In this document: positions 5,773-13,106 of the stretch, piece after piece
How positions within the stretch are numbered: the first letter of the stretch is position 1
Layout: the number at the start of each line of letters is the position of its first letter
Origin: Megamonas sp. UBA1799
GTDB taxonomy: Bacteria; Bacillota; Negativicutes; Selenomonadales; Selenomonadaceae
Direction: 5' to 3'
Assembly (NCBI GenBank): GCA_002319815.1
Contig: DCFR01000081.1
Span: 1-18,169, forward strand
DNA length: 18,169 bases
Position numbers and translations under genes: made by a program
The notes under the pieces: generated by a model
Told to the model about the DNA's origin: nothing
The model's database searches: none
The model's input: the letters and a program-made list of their open reading frames with translations, nothing else

Positions 5773-6903
5773 ATGGAAGTATGGAACGCATTTTCTGTCT
5801 CAATTGCATCGGTCTGGAGTGATAGTGGTTTTGCCGGTTTTACGGTGGGCAACGGCATTATGGTTATGGTTGGTTTTGTTTTGCTCTATTTAGCTTTTGT
5901 TAAGGAATTTGAGCCGTTGCTTTTGGCGCCGATTGCTTTCGGCTGTGTGATGGCAAATTTTCCCAAAACGGGTTTTCTTGAAGATCCAGGAGTCATGCAG
6001 GCCATTCACTATGGCATTGCCAACGAAATTTTTCCACCGCTTATTTTTCTCGGCGTTGGCGCAATGACCGATTTTGGTCCGCTGATTGCCAATCCGTCGA
6101 CAATTATTCTCGGCGCGGCGGCTCAGTTTGGCGTATTCATTTCTTTGGCAGGCGCAATGATGCTGGGCTTTGATGTTAAGGAAGCTGCGGCAATTGGCAT
6201 TATCGGCGGCGCTGATGGTCCGACGGCTATTTATATTACGATGAAATTAGCGCCGCATCTTTTGGGAGCCATTGCCGTAGCGGCTTATTCGTACATGTCG
6301 CTGGTACCGCTGATTCAGCCGCCGGTCATGGCGCTTTTAACAACGCCTGAGGAGCGTCAGGTCCGTATGGGGCAGTTGCGTCCGGTTACCAAGTTCGAGC
6401 GTTTGGTATTCCCGGTTGTCTGCACGATTGTCATCAGTCTTTTACTGCCGCCGGTTGCCGCTTTGATCGGCATGCTGATGCTGGGGAATTTGTTCCGTGA
6501 ATCTGGCGTTACCGATCGTCTTTCCGATACCGCGCAGAACGCTTTAATTAATATCGTAACGATTTTCCTGGCGTTGGGAACCGGGATGACCATGTCGGCA
6601 GCTGATTTTCTGAATGCCAAAACGCTGATGATTATCTGCCTGGGCCTGATTGCCTTTATCGGCGGTACGGCTGCCGGCGTTATTTTTGGCAAAATCATGT
6701 ATGTTCTGTCCGGACATAAAGTGAATCCGCTCATCGGTTCAGCTGGGGTGTCGGCGGTGCCGATGGCGGCTCGTGTCAGCCAGATCGTCGGTCAGAAATA
6801 CTGCCCGGGCAATTTCCTGCTCATGAATGCAATGGGTCCGAATGTGGCCGGTGTTATTGGCACTGCTGTTGCCGCCGGAACCATGCTGGCTATGCTGGGC
6901 TGA
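5773..6903 (+). CDS. Na+-translocating decarboxylase beta subunit (OadB/MmdB/GcdB family), cassette III
   Basis: This 376-aa protein has the same length as the cassette II copy and is very similar to it throughout. It keeps GGADGPT (catalytic Asp), the conserved Tyr 26 residues later, and the NPLIGSAGVSAVPMAAR segment with the Asn, Gly, Ser and Arg of the Na+ path, so it is predicted to be active. The start at 5773 (MEVWNAF) follows AAGGAGGA at 5755-5762 and matches the cassette II start; an in-frame ATG at 5752 lies before the ribosome site and is rejected. Differences from the other copy cluster in the loop after IQPPVMAL (TTPEERQVRMGQ against TTQKEREVVMEQ) and near the last helix (YCPGNFLLMNAM against YKPGNFLLMHAM). 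Confidence 0.95.
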   Translation: MEVWNAFSVSIASVWSDSGFAGFTVGNGIMVMVGFVLLYLAFVKEFEPLLLAPIAFGCVMANFPKTGFLEDPGVMQAIHYGIANEIFPPLIFLGVGAMTDFGPLIANPSTIILGAAAQFGVFISLAGAMMLGFDVKEAAAIGIIGGADGPTAIYITMKLAPHLLGAIAVAAYSYMSLVPLIQPPVMALLTTPEERQVRMGQLRPVTKFERLVFPVVCTIVISLLLPPVAALIGMLMLGNLFRESGVTDRLSDTAQNALINIVTIFLALGTGMTMSAADFLNAKTLMIICLGLIAFIGGTAAGVIFGKIMYVLSGHKVNPLIGSAGVSAVPMAARVSQIVGQKYCPGNFLLMNAMGPNVAGVIGTAVAAGTMLAMLG

Positions 6904-6912
6904 TTGTGATGA

Positions 6913-6957
6913 AAACGCGCCTGCTGCTGGTGTTTATCTGCAGCAGGTTTGGCGTTT
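6913..6957 (+). other. Intercistronic hairpin between beta-subunit and permease genes, cassette III
   Basis: CCTGCTGC (6920-6927) pairs with GCAGCAGG (6940-6947), and an outer AAACGC (6913-6918) pairs with GCGTTT (6952-6957). No T-run follows, and the permease Shine-Dalgarno starts 8 bases later. It is more likely an mRNA processing or stability element than a terminator. The corresponding 48-base gap in cassette II has no such structure. Confidence 0.55.
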
Positions 6958-6978
6958 GACAGAAAAAGGAGGAATACT

Positions 6979-8259
6979 ATGTCACCTGCAATTACAACAT
7001 TGATTATTCTTGCGGTTGTAGCAGTCTTTTTTATTACAGAAATTATTCCATTAGCAGTTACCGCAATGGCGGGGGCGATTGCCTGCGGGATTGCCGGGGT
7101 TATTCCGGTGAAAACGGTATTTTCCGGACTCTCCAATTCAACGGTTGTTCTTTTTGCCGGAATGTTTGTCATCAGCGCTGCCATGTTCCATACCGGGTTG
7201 GCGCAGCTGATCGGCACCCGGGTGGTACGCATGGTAGGAACCGGGGAAAACAGCTTGATGTTTGGCACGATGATCATTGGCGCACTGATGTCTTCGGTGT
7301 CTTCCAATACCGGAACTTGTGCGGCCTTGCTGCCGGTCATTGTCGGTATCTGTTCAGCAGCTAAAATCCCGGCGAAACGCCAGCTGATGCCTTTGGCATT
7401 TGGCTGCGGCGTCGGCGGTATTATCACGCTGGTGGGCACGCCGCCGAATATCATCGCGACAGGTTCTTTAAAAGCAGCGGGGTTTCAGGGATTTGGCTTT
7501 TTTGAATTTGCCTGGATTGGTATTCCGTTGACAATTGGGACCATGATCTATATGATGCTCATTGGCAAGCGGCTGCTGCCAGCCGGCGATATCGTCGGTG
7601 ACATCGAGATCGATGAAGAGGCGGCCGCAGAAGCGCAGGCCGCAACGACAGATTCCAGAAAACAATGGTTAGTCGGTTTGACGCTGCTGGCGGTGGTTGT
7701 GGTCATGGCGCTGGACATCAAGGCGCTGCCTTTGGAAGTAGCAGCGGTTATTGGCGCGCTGTTTCTGGTAGTGACGAAGTGTGTCAGTGAAAAGAATGCT
7801 TATGCCGGGATTGATTGGACAACGATTTTTCTGTTTGCCGGCATGATGCCAATTGCTTCGGCCATGGATAAAAGCGGCGCCGGCAAGCTGATTGCCGATC
7901 TGGTGGTTGGTGTTTTGGGCGGAACCCCGGGACCACTGCTGGTAACGGCAATTTTGTTTATCCTTTCCTGTGGTCTTACGCAGTTTATGTCCAATACGGC
8001 TTCTTCGGCGCTGCTTTGCCCGATTGGCATCTCTATTGCCCAGAGCATTGGCGCTCATCCGCAGGCGGTGCTGATGGCAATTGCCGTTGCGGCTTCCTGT
8101 GCGTTTGCCACGCCGGTAGGAACACCGCCGAATACGCTGGTCCTCGGGCCGGGACAATATCGTTTTATGGACTATGTCAAATGCGGCGTGCCGCTGATTC
8201 TGGTTTGTTTTGTGATTTCTTTGGCTGTTATTCCGCTTGTCTGGCCGTTCTTCGGCTGA
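6979..8259 (+). CDS. SLC13/DASS family carboxylate permease, copy 3
   Basis: This 426-aa permease has the same length as copy 2 and both SNT/GTPPN hallmarks (VSSNTGTC, LVGTPPN, FMSNTASS, TPVGTPPN). The start at 6979 (MSPAITTL) follows AAGGAGG at 6966-6972; a longer frame reading back to 6949 has no ribosome site. It is clearly more diverged at DNA level from copies 1 and 2 than those are from each other, with more G/C at third codon positions. It carries replacements near the second SNT repeat (GGTPGPLLV for GGSPSPIMV, ASS for ASA) and at the end (YRFMDYVKCGV for YHFIDYVKCGT/I). Altered specificity or affinity is possible. The gene ends in a strong terminator, closing the array. Confidence 0.95.
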   Translation: MSPAITTLIILAVVAVFFITEIIPLAVTAMAGAIACGIAGVIPVKTVFSGLSNSTVVLFAGMFVISAAMFHTGLAQLIGTRVVRMVGTGENSLMFGTMIIGALMSSVSSNTGTCAALLPVIVGICSAAKIPAKRQLMPLAFGCGVGGIITLVGTPPNIIATGSLKAAGFQGFGFFEFAWIGIPLTIGTMIYMMLIGKRLLPAGDIVGDIEIDEEAAAEAQAATTDSRKQWLVGLTLLAVVVVMALDIKALPLEVAAVIGALFLVVTKCVSEKNAYAGIDWTTIFLFAGMMPIASAMDKSGAGKLIADLVVGVLGGTPGPLLVTAILFILSCGLTQFMSNTASSALLCPIGISIAQSIGAHPQAVLMAIAVAASCAFATPVGTPPNTLVLGPGQYRFMDYVKCGVPLILVCFVISLAVIPLVWPFFG

Positions 8260-8281
8260 AGATAAAGGATGGAAGTACTTT

Positions 8282-8334
8282 AGCTTCCGGAAAAGATTTT
8301 ATGGTGATGAAATCTTTTCCGGGAGCTTTTTTTT
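8282..8334 (+). terminator. Intrinsic terminator of cassette III
   Basis: AGCT plus CCGGAAAAGATTT on the left arm (8282-8299) pairs with AAATCTTTTCCGG plus AGCT on the right (8310-8327), with one mismatch. A T-run follows at 8328-8334. Confidence 0.92.
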
Positions 8335-8368
8335 AGCAAACAATCACGGTAATTCTTTTGTGCAATAC

Positions 8369-8397
8369 TTGTTTTTACCTCGCTGCCTAGGTATAAT
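8369..8397 (+). promoter_or_regulatory. Promoter of small membrane protein gene
   Basis: TTGTTT (8369-8374) and a perfect TATAAT (8392-8397) are separated by 17 bases. The site lies after the cassette III terminator and 35 bases before the next start codon. Confidence 0.75.
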
Positions 8398-8431
8398 ATA
8401 GAGTAGTATGGATTTGTTTGGAGGTGTTGTT

Positions 8432-8695
8432 ATGTCGGATACTGATATTGCTGTTCGTATTATCTGTTCGGTCCTGTGTTCCATCTTTATTGCCAACATT
8501 GTAGCTCGTGTCATTGGAGAGGACCGCAAAAGGAAATGGTTCAAGAAGCGGACGAAATTCAGCGTTTTTAACATGCGCGGCATTTTAGGAGAGAGATGTC
8601 ATTTTGGCCGGCCTTGTACTTTGCAGGGGCTGGGAGTTACGGTTGTTATGCTGAGCTGCATCGCTCTGGTGAGTTATATCGTTTTTATTGTCTGA
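8432..8695 (+). CDS. Small two-helix membrane protein of unknown function
   Basis: I do not recognise this 87-aa protein. The start at 8432 is chosen because GGAGG (8420-8424) lies 7 bases upstream; an in-frame ATG at 8408 precedes the ribosome site. Two hydrophobic segments (about residues 7-27 and 67-87) flank a strongly basic middle (EDRKRKWFKKRTKF) and a stretch with two Cys residues (GERCHFGRPC). By the positive-inside rule the basic loop is probably cytoplasmic, giving a hairpin topology. It has its own promoter and is followed by the cobalamin riboswitch without an obvious terminator, so read-through into the riboswitch region is possible. No functional link to its neighbours is evident. 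Confidence 0.75.
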   Translation: MSDTDIAVRIICSVLCSIFIANIVARVIGEDRKRKWFKKRTKFSVFNMRGILGERCHFGRPCTLQGLGVTVVMLSCIALVSYIVFIV

Positions 8696-8723
8696 GTGCG
8701 GTATTATTTTATTTGAATAAGAT

Positions 8724-8881
8724 GGGACAGGTGCCCGCAAGGGCCCAACAGAGAAGCCGGTGGGAATCCGGCGCGGTCACGCCACTGTGAGATGGAGCTG
8801 CCTGAGATATGCCACCGGCTGGGAAATTGCCGGGAAGGCCTCAGAACGCGATGAGCTCGAGTCAGGAGCGCTGCCTGTCCG
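8724..8881 (+). promoter_or_regulatory. Cobalamin (B12) riboswitch
   Basis: The conserved core GCCGGTGGGAATCCGGC, then GCGGTCACGCCACTGTGA (about 8756-8790), and the 3' box GAGTCAGGAGCGCTGCC (8860-8876) are diagnostic of the AdoCbl riboswitch family. The closing P1 helix is visible as GGACAGG (8725-8731) with CCTGTCC (8874-8880). The element stands directly upstream of an intrinsic terminator and a binding-protein-dependent importer, so high B12 should stop transcription of the importer. Confidence 0.95.
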
Positions 8882-8936
8882 GCAATCACCGGTTGACCTG
8901 CGAGCGATGGGGAAGGGGATTTTGTTGTGCATATTA

Positions 8937-8973
8937 GCGCCTTTTCTTGGTTTCAAGAAGGGCGTTTTTTATT
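8937..8973 (+). terminator. Riboswitch expression-platform terminator
   Basis: CGCC plus TTCTTG (8938-8949) pairs with CAAGAA plus GGCG (8954-8964) with a small internal bulge. A run of six Ts follows (8965-8970). It sits between the aptamer and the btuF start. The stretch 8881-8936 probably holds the alternative antiterminator pairing. Confidence 0.85.
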
Positions 8974-9021
8974 TTGCTGCCGAAATGTATCATAGAGGAT
9001 GATTTATAGGAGGATGATGAA

Positions 9022-9978
9022 ATGCCAAGAATGCGGAAAGTCGGTTTGCTTTTTTTGTGTTTGTTTTTACTGGCGGCCTGCCTGGGGTGCGGTGCGAATA
9101 ACCCGCAAGCAACGGCGAAAAACGAAGGCCCGGCATTTGCTGTTTTGCAGGATGATTTGGGACGCACGGTGACCCTGACGGCGAAACCGCAGCGCATTGT
9201 AGTTCTGTCGGCGTCTTTTCTGGAACCGCTGCATGAAGTTGGCGGTGATGTTGTCGGCCGGCCGGATTCGCGTACTTTTATGCCGGCCTATGCAAAGGAT
9301 AAAATGAGTGTGGGGCAGGTTTATAATATCGATCTGGAAAAAGTGCTGGCCTGTGCGCCGGATCTGGTCATTGTGAATAAGGGAATGAACGAAAAACTGC
9401 TGTCGTCGCTGGAGACAAATAAAATACCAGCGGTGGTTGTGGATATAAAGAGCTATGAGGATGTAAAGCGTGAGGTGCATCTTTTTGCGCAGATCACCGG
9501 GGAACCAGAAAAAGGCAATGCGTTGGTGCAGCAGATGGATGACCGGATTCAGGCGGTAAAAGATAAATTGCCGCAGCAAAAACGGCGGGTAGCGATTCTG
9601 CACAGTACCGCCCAGGGATTAAGCGTGCAGCTTGACGGCAGTATTGCCGGCTCTGTGGCGAATATGCTGGGGTTCACCAATGTGGCGTCGGGCATGACCG
9701 CCCTCGAAAATAATCCGGATGCAGCGCCATACAGCATTGAGACGTTGGTGGAACAGGACCCGGAGATCCTTTTTATAACCAGTATGGGCAAGATGGAAGA
9801 TATTAAAAAAAGCATGCAGGCGACGATTCAGGACAATCCGGCCTGGAAAACCATACCGGCCGTTAAAAATGATAAGATGTTTTATTTGTCGCAGGATCTT
9901 TTCCTGCTGAGTCCGGGGCTTCATTATCCGGAGGCGGTGGAAGAGATGGCCAGACTTATTTATCCGGAGGCTTTTTAA
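9022..9978 (+). CDS. btuF: ABC importer substrate-binding lipoprotein, probable corrinoid-binding BtuF
   Basis: This 318-aa protein has a lipoprotein signal peptide: basic start (PRMRK), hydrophobic core, lipobox LAAC with Cys20 as the lipidated residue. It would be anchored on the outer face of the inner membrane. The mature part begins with the class III binding-protein pattern DDLGRTVTLTAKPQRIVVLSAS, shared by B12, haem and ferric-siderophore binders, and continues with the two-lobe fold expected of BtuF/FecB proteins. TAGGAGGA (9007-9014) precedes the ATG. Sequence alone does not separate cobalamin from iron-chelate binding; the B12 riboswitch immediately upstream is the reason for the BtuF call. 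The permease gene starts 2 bases after the stop. Confidence 0.85.
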   Translation: MPRMRKVGLLFLCLFLLAACLGCGANNPQATAKNEGPAFAVLQDDLGRTVTLTAKPQRIVVLSASFLEPLHEVGGDVVGRPDSRTFMPAYAKDKMSVGQVYNIDLEKVLACAPDLVIVNKGMNEKLLSSLETNKIPAVVVDIKSYEDVKREVHLFAQITGEPEKGNALVQQMDDRIQAVKDKLPQQKRRVAILHSTAQGLSVQLDGSIAGSVANMLGFTNVASGMTALENNPDAAPYSIETLVEQDPEILFITSMGKMEDIKKSMQATIQDNPAWKTIPAVKNDKMFYLSQDLFLLSPGLHYPEAVEEMARLIYPEAF

Positions 9979-9979
9979 T

Positions 9980-11017
9980 ATGGGGGATGAAAGAGAGCCG
10001 GAGCTGAATCGGGCGGTTTTGGTACCGCATTTGCATGGCTGGCGCTTATACCGGCGCTTCTTTGTGTTGTTCCTTTTTGCAGCGTTGGCCGTTGCGGGCT
10101 TTTTTATCAGTGTAATGTTGGGGTCGGTGCAGATTCCGCTGGAAGAGATATGGCAGGCAATCTGCGGCAGTACTAGCGGCATTCATGAACAGATTATCAT
10201 GAATATCCGACTGCCGCGCACCATCGTGGCGGCTTTGGTTGGTATTAATCTGGCTTTATCCGGCGCTATTTTGCAGGCAATTATGAAGAATCCGCTGGCG
10301 GATCCGCATATCATCGGCATTTCTTCCGGCGCCGGATTGATGGGAATTTTGGTGATGCTGGTGTTTCCGGGGTATGAGTATCTGGTGACCCCGGCGGCTT
10401 TTGTCGGTGCGATGGGAGCGGCGGTCTGTATTTATGCGCTGGCTTGGAAAAATGGAATCCGGCCGGTACGAATTATTCTCGCTGGCGTTGCTGTATCGGC
10501 TTTTTTGGGGGCGGGGATTTCGGCGCTGATGATTTTTTACAGCGATCGGGTTCACGGCGCGCTTATGTGGATGGTGGGAGGATTGGCGGCCCGCAGCTGG
10601 CCGCATGTGGCGATTATTTATCCTTATACGATTTTGGGCGTACTGCTGGCTTTTCTGGGAGCCCGGCAGCTGAATATCCTGCAGCTGGGCGATGAGATTG
10701 CCAAGGGCCTTGGACTGCGGGTTGAACTGACACGTATTGTCATGACAGCTATTGCGGCCATGCTGGCGGCCAGTTCGGTTTCCGTCGTCGGCCTTTTAGG
10801 TTTTGTCGGCCTGATCGTGCCGCATGCGGCGCGGCTGATTCTGGGGTCGGATTATCGTTTTCTGCTGCCCGGCGCGGCGATTCTGGGAGCGGCTGTAGTG
10901 ATGCTGAGCGATACCTTTGCCCGTACGGCCTTTGCGCCGACAGAGCTGCCGGTCGGCATCCTGATGGCGGTTTTGGGCGCGCCATTTTTTCTCTTTTTGC
11001 TGAGGAGGGAATTGTGA
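9980..11017 (+). CDS. btuC: FecCD-family ABC permease, probable corrinoid permease BtuC
   Basis: This 345-aa polytopic permease has the standard FecCD/BtuC signatures: RLPRTIVAALVGINLALSGA near residue 74, QAIMKNPLADPHIIGISSGA about 20 residues on, GLLGFVGLIVPHAARL in the cytoplasmic coupling region, and ELPVGILMAVLGAPFF near the end. Two such subunits would form the channel, paired with two ATPases. The start at 9980 is preceded by CCGGAGG within the 3' end of btuF, so translation is probably coupled. The stop codon overlaps the ATG of the ATPase gene by one base. Assignment to corrinoids rests on the riboswitch; iron-siderophore transport is the main alternative. Confidence 0.85.
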   Translation: MGDEREPELNRAVLVPHLHGWRLYRRFFVLFLFAALAVAGFFISVMLGSVQIPLEEIWQAICGSTSGIHEQIIMNIRLPRTIVAALVGINLALSGAILQAIMKNPLADPHIIGISSGAGLMGILVMLVFPGYEYLVTPAAFVGAMGAAVCIYALAWKNGIRPVRIILAGVAVSAFLGAGISALMIFYSDRVHGALMWMVGGLAARSWPHVAIIYPYTILGVLLAFLGARQLNILQLGDEIAKGLGLRVELTRIVMTAIAAMLAASSVSVVGLLGFVGLIVPHAARLILGSDYRFLLPGAAILGAAVVMLSDTFARTAFAPTELPVGILMAVLGAPFFLFLLRREL

Positions 11018-11814
11018 TGGCATTAGCGACAAAAGATCTGAGCATTTGTTTAGAAAATAAGCTGATTCTGCAGCGGGTCAGTTTGACTTTTACACCGGGA
11101 CGACGTACGGCCATTATTGGCCCGAATGGTGCGGGTAAGTCGACGCTGCTGCGGGCGCTGGCCAGTCTGAATATGCATTATGAAGGACAGGTGCTTCTGG
11201 ATGGATTGGACGTCAGGCAGATCAGCCGTAAAAAACTAGCCCGGCGGTTGGCAATTTTACCGCAGGGAATGACGGCGCCGCCGGATATTACCGTGGGCGC
11301 GCTGGTAGATTATGGGCGTTTTCCCTACCGCAGCTGGGTACATGCGTCGGATGCCAAGGCGGATCGCGAGGCGGTTGAATGGGCGCTGGAATGTACACAT
11401 TTGCGGGAGTTCAAACATCGTCAGGTTCGTTCACTTTCCGGCGGCGAATGCCAGCGTGCCTGGATTGCAATGGCATTGGCACAACAACCGGAAATATTGT
11501 TGCTTGATGAGCCGACGACCTATCTTGATATCGGGCATCAGCTGGAAGTCATGAATATCATTGAAGAACTAAATCGCAGCGGGAAAATGACGATTATTAT
11601 GGTGCTGCACGACATTAATCATGCGCTGCAGTATTCCGATGAAATTGTGGTCATCAAGGATCATGGCGTTTTTGCGCAGGGGACGCCGCAAGATATTCTG
11701 ACGGTGGATATGCTGGCGACGGTATTTGGCGTGAAAGCAGATATTTTTGTGAATACGCAGGGTGCGGCGGTGCTGTCACCGGTATCACTGGCTGGTGATC
11801 GCGCGGTCCGCTAG
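11017..11814 (+). CDS. btuD: ABC importer ATP-binding protein, probable BtuD
   Basis: This 265-aa cytoplasmic ATPase energises the permease. It shows Walker A GPNGAGKST (about residues 36-44), signature LSGGE, Walker B ILLLDEPTTYLD and the switch His in MVLHDINHA. The start is taken at ATG 11017, 8 bases after GAGGAGG; its A is the last base of the permease stop codon (TGATG). A GTG at 11014 would add one residue. The gene closes the btuFCD operon and is followed by an intrinsic terminator. Confidence 0.87.
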   Translation: MALATKDLSICLENKLILQRVSLTFTPGRRTAIIGPNGAGKSTLLRALASLNMHYEGQVLLDGLDVRQISRKKLARRLAILPQGMTAPPDITVGALVDYGRFPYRSWVHASDAKADREAVEWALECTHLREFKHRQVRSLSGGECQRAWIAMALAQQPEILLLDEPTTYLDIGHQLEVMNIIEELNRSGKMTIIMVLHDINHALQYSDEIVVIKDHGVFAQGTPQDILTVDMLATVFGVKADIFVNTQGAAVLSPVSLAGDRAVR

Positions 11815-11847
11815 GCGGATGGCAGCAAGGTGGCTGGAAGTAATTTT

Positions 11848-11876
11848 GAGACTGTTATAGAGCAGTCTCTTTTTTT
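11848..11876 (+). terminator. Intrinsic terminator of the btuFCD operon
   Basis: GAGACTG (11848-11854) pairs with CAGTCTC (11863-11869) around an 8-nt loop, followed by seven Ts (11870-11876). Confidence 0.92.
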
Positions 11877-11949
11877 GTCTTTATAGACAGATTTTGCAAT
11901 GCGTTGGATAACGTTGCTGACATTTTCTGCTTTGATAATGATTTTCATC

Positions 11950-11978
11950 TTGACAGCAAAGAAAAAATTCGTTATAGT
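11950..11978 (+). promoter_or_regulatory. Promoter of the DUF3793-flavodoxin operon
   Basis: TTGACA (11950-11955) and TATAGT (11973-11978) are separated by 17 bases. A Fur-type box begins 7 bases downstream of the -10, where bound repressor would cover the start site. Confidence 0.85.
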
Positions 11979-11984
11979 ATTAAT

Positions 11985-12004
11985 GAAAATGATATTTGTT
12001 ATCA
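11985..12004 (+). promoter_or_regulatory. Fur-type operator
   Basis: TGATATTTGTTATCA (11990-12004) matches the 7-1-7 consensus TGATAAT-N-ATTATCA at 12 of 14 arm positions. The 19-mer at 11985-12003 matches the classical GATAATGATAATCATTATC at 15 of 19. It overlaps the expected transcription start, consistent with iron-dependent repression. Confidence 0.75.
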
Positions 12005-12064
12005 ATAGCGTGATTGGCAGTCAGAGTTTTAAAGTCTGTCCGGTCACAGCTAGGAGGAAGTCCT

Positions 12065-12637
12065 TTGCATTTTTCCTTTCAGGTTTTATTGGCAGAACAT
12101 TGTGCCCCAACTTTAGCCGGCGTGAAGCCAGGCAGCCTTTTCTGCTGGGAAGAAGCCGGCGATATGCCGCTTTTACGGCAGGAAATCCGGCAATGGAGCG
12201 AACGTCTGCGGCCGTATGGAATCTGTTTTCAGATTTTGCGTTTGTGCCGGGAAATGCGGCTGGCCTTAGTTTATGTATATCGTCCGGCCTGGGTGAACCG
12301 GATCGTGCGGCAGCCGGCGGCGCGCCGTTTTTTACAGACAATAGGGTATACAAAAATTTCCGGGCTGCAAACCTTATTGCCGCAGTTGGCAAAACGTCTT
12401 TGCCTGGCAGAGACATTTCCTCATGAGATTGGCCTTCTTCTGGGGTATCCTTTAAACGATGTGCGGGAGTTTATCCGTCAAAAAGGGAAAAATTATCTTT
12501 GCTGCGGCTGCTGGAAAGTTTATCAGAATCTGGATATGGCCCGCCAGCGATTCCGTTTATATCAGGAATGTTCAAGACGATATAGAAAAACTCTGGCGGA
12601 AGAGAAGTCATTTTTGTCGCTGGTAGCGGCAGTATAA
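12065..12637 (+). CDS. DUF3793 family protein, iron-regulon associated (TTG start)
   Basis: This 190-aa soluble protein is recognisable as DUF3793 by its opening (LLAEHCAPTLAGVKPGSLF), the central FPHEIGLLLGYPLNDVREFI segment and the CCGCWKVYQNLDMARQRFRLYQEC ending. The biochemical function is unknown; as I recall, members often sit beside flavodoxins and feoAB in Clostridia and Negativicutes. The start is taken as TTG 12065 because AGGAGGA (12052-12058) lies 6 bases before it and the resulting N-terminus fits the family. A longer frame from TTG 12014 lacks a ribosome site. Its promoter carries a Fur-type box, so it should be expressed under iron limitation. Several Cys residues near the C-terminus (CCGC) could bind metal; that is speculation. 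Confidence 0.83.
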   Translation: MHFSFQVLLAEHCAPTLAGVKPGSLFCWEEAGDMPLLRQEIRQWSERLRPYGICFQILRLCREMRLALVYVYRPAWVNRIVRQPAARRFLQTIGYTKISGLQTLLPQLAKRLCLAETFPHEIGLLLGYPLNDVREFIRQKGKNYLCCGCWKVYQNLDMARQRFRLYQECSRRYRKTLAEEKSFLSLVAAV

Positions 12638-12651
12638 AAGGAGATGGGCCT

Positions 12652-13101
12652 ATGAAAAAAACAGTTATCGTCTATTGGAGCGGGACTGGTAATACGGCAG
12701 CAATGGCAGAGATTGTGCAGGAGGGAATCCAATCCGCGGGCGGGGCGGCAGAGCTTTATCGCGCCGATGCCTTTGATGCTTCACAGGCGGATCAATATGA
12801 TGTTTTTGTTCTGGGGTGTCCGGCTATGGGACAGGAATGCCGGGAGGAAAACGAGTTTGAACCGCTGTATCAAAAACTGCGCCCTGTGCTTAAAGATCGG
12901 GCGGTTGCTTTGTTTGGTTCTTATGGTTGGGGCGATGGCGAGTGGATGCGGCAATGGGCGTCTGATTGTCGGAGCCTCGGAGCAAAGCTGTTGTCGGAGC
13001 CCCTGGTGGTTCAAGGCGCTCCGCTGACGGAAGCTCAGCAGGCCTGCCGGATGCTGGGCGCTGCGATTGCCGGCTTTGCTGCTTCATCTTATAGTAAATA
13101 A
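12652..13101 (+). CDS. Flavodoxin
   Basis: This 149-aa cytoplasmic FMN protein carries low-potential electrons, typically replacing ferredoxin when iron is short. The FMN phosphate-binding loop is W9-SGTGNT, followed by TAAMAE. The FGSYGWGDGEWM segment near residue 88 is the usual isoalloxazine-side loop, and the length is that of short-chain flavodoxins. AAAGGAG (12636-12642) precedes the ATG, 14 bases after the DUF3793 stop, so the two genes form an operon under the Fur-type box at 11985-12004. No terminator is evident before the feo promoter. Confidence 0.92.
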   Translation: MKKTVIVYWSGTGNTAAMAEIVQEGIQSAGGAAELYRADAFDASQADQYDVFVLGCPAMGQECREENEFEPLYQKLRPVLKDRAVALFGSYGWGDGEWMRQWASDCRSLGAKLLSEPLVVQGAPLTEAQQACRMLGAAIAGFAASSYSK

Positions 13102-13106
13102 TCTGC

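Noticed and set aside
6913..6957. Terminator between beta subunit and permease in cassette III
   Set aside because: The hairpin has no T-run and the permease has no separate convincing promoter, so an operon-internal RNA structure is more likely.
1..8259. Insertion sequence or phage as the cause of the tandem array
   Set aside because: No transposase, integrase, terminal inverted repeats or tRNA remnants are visible at the cassette borders; ordinary unequal recombination suffices.
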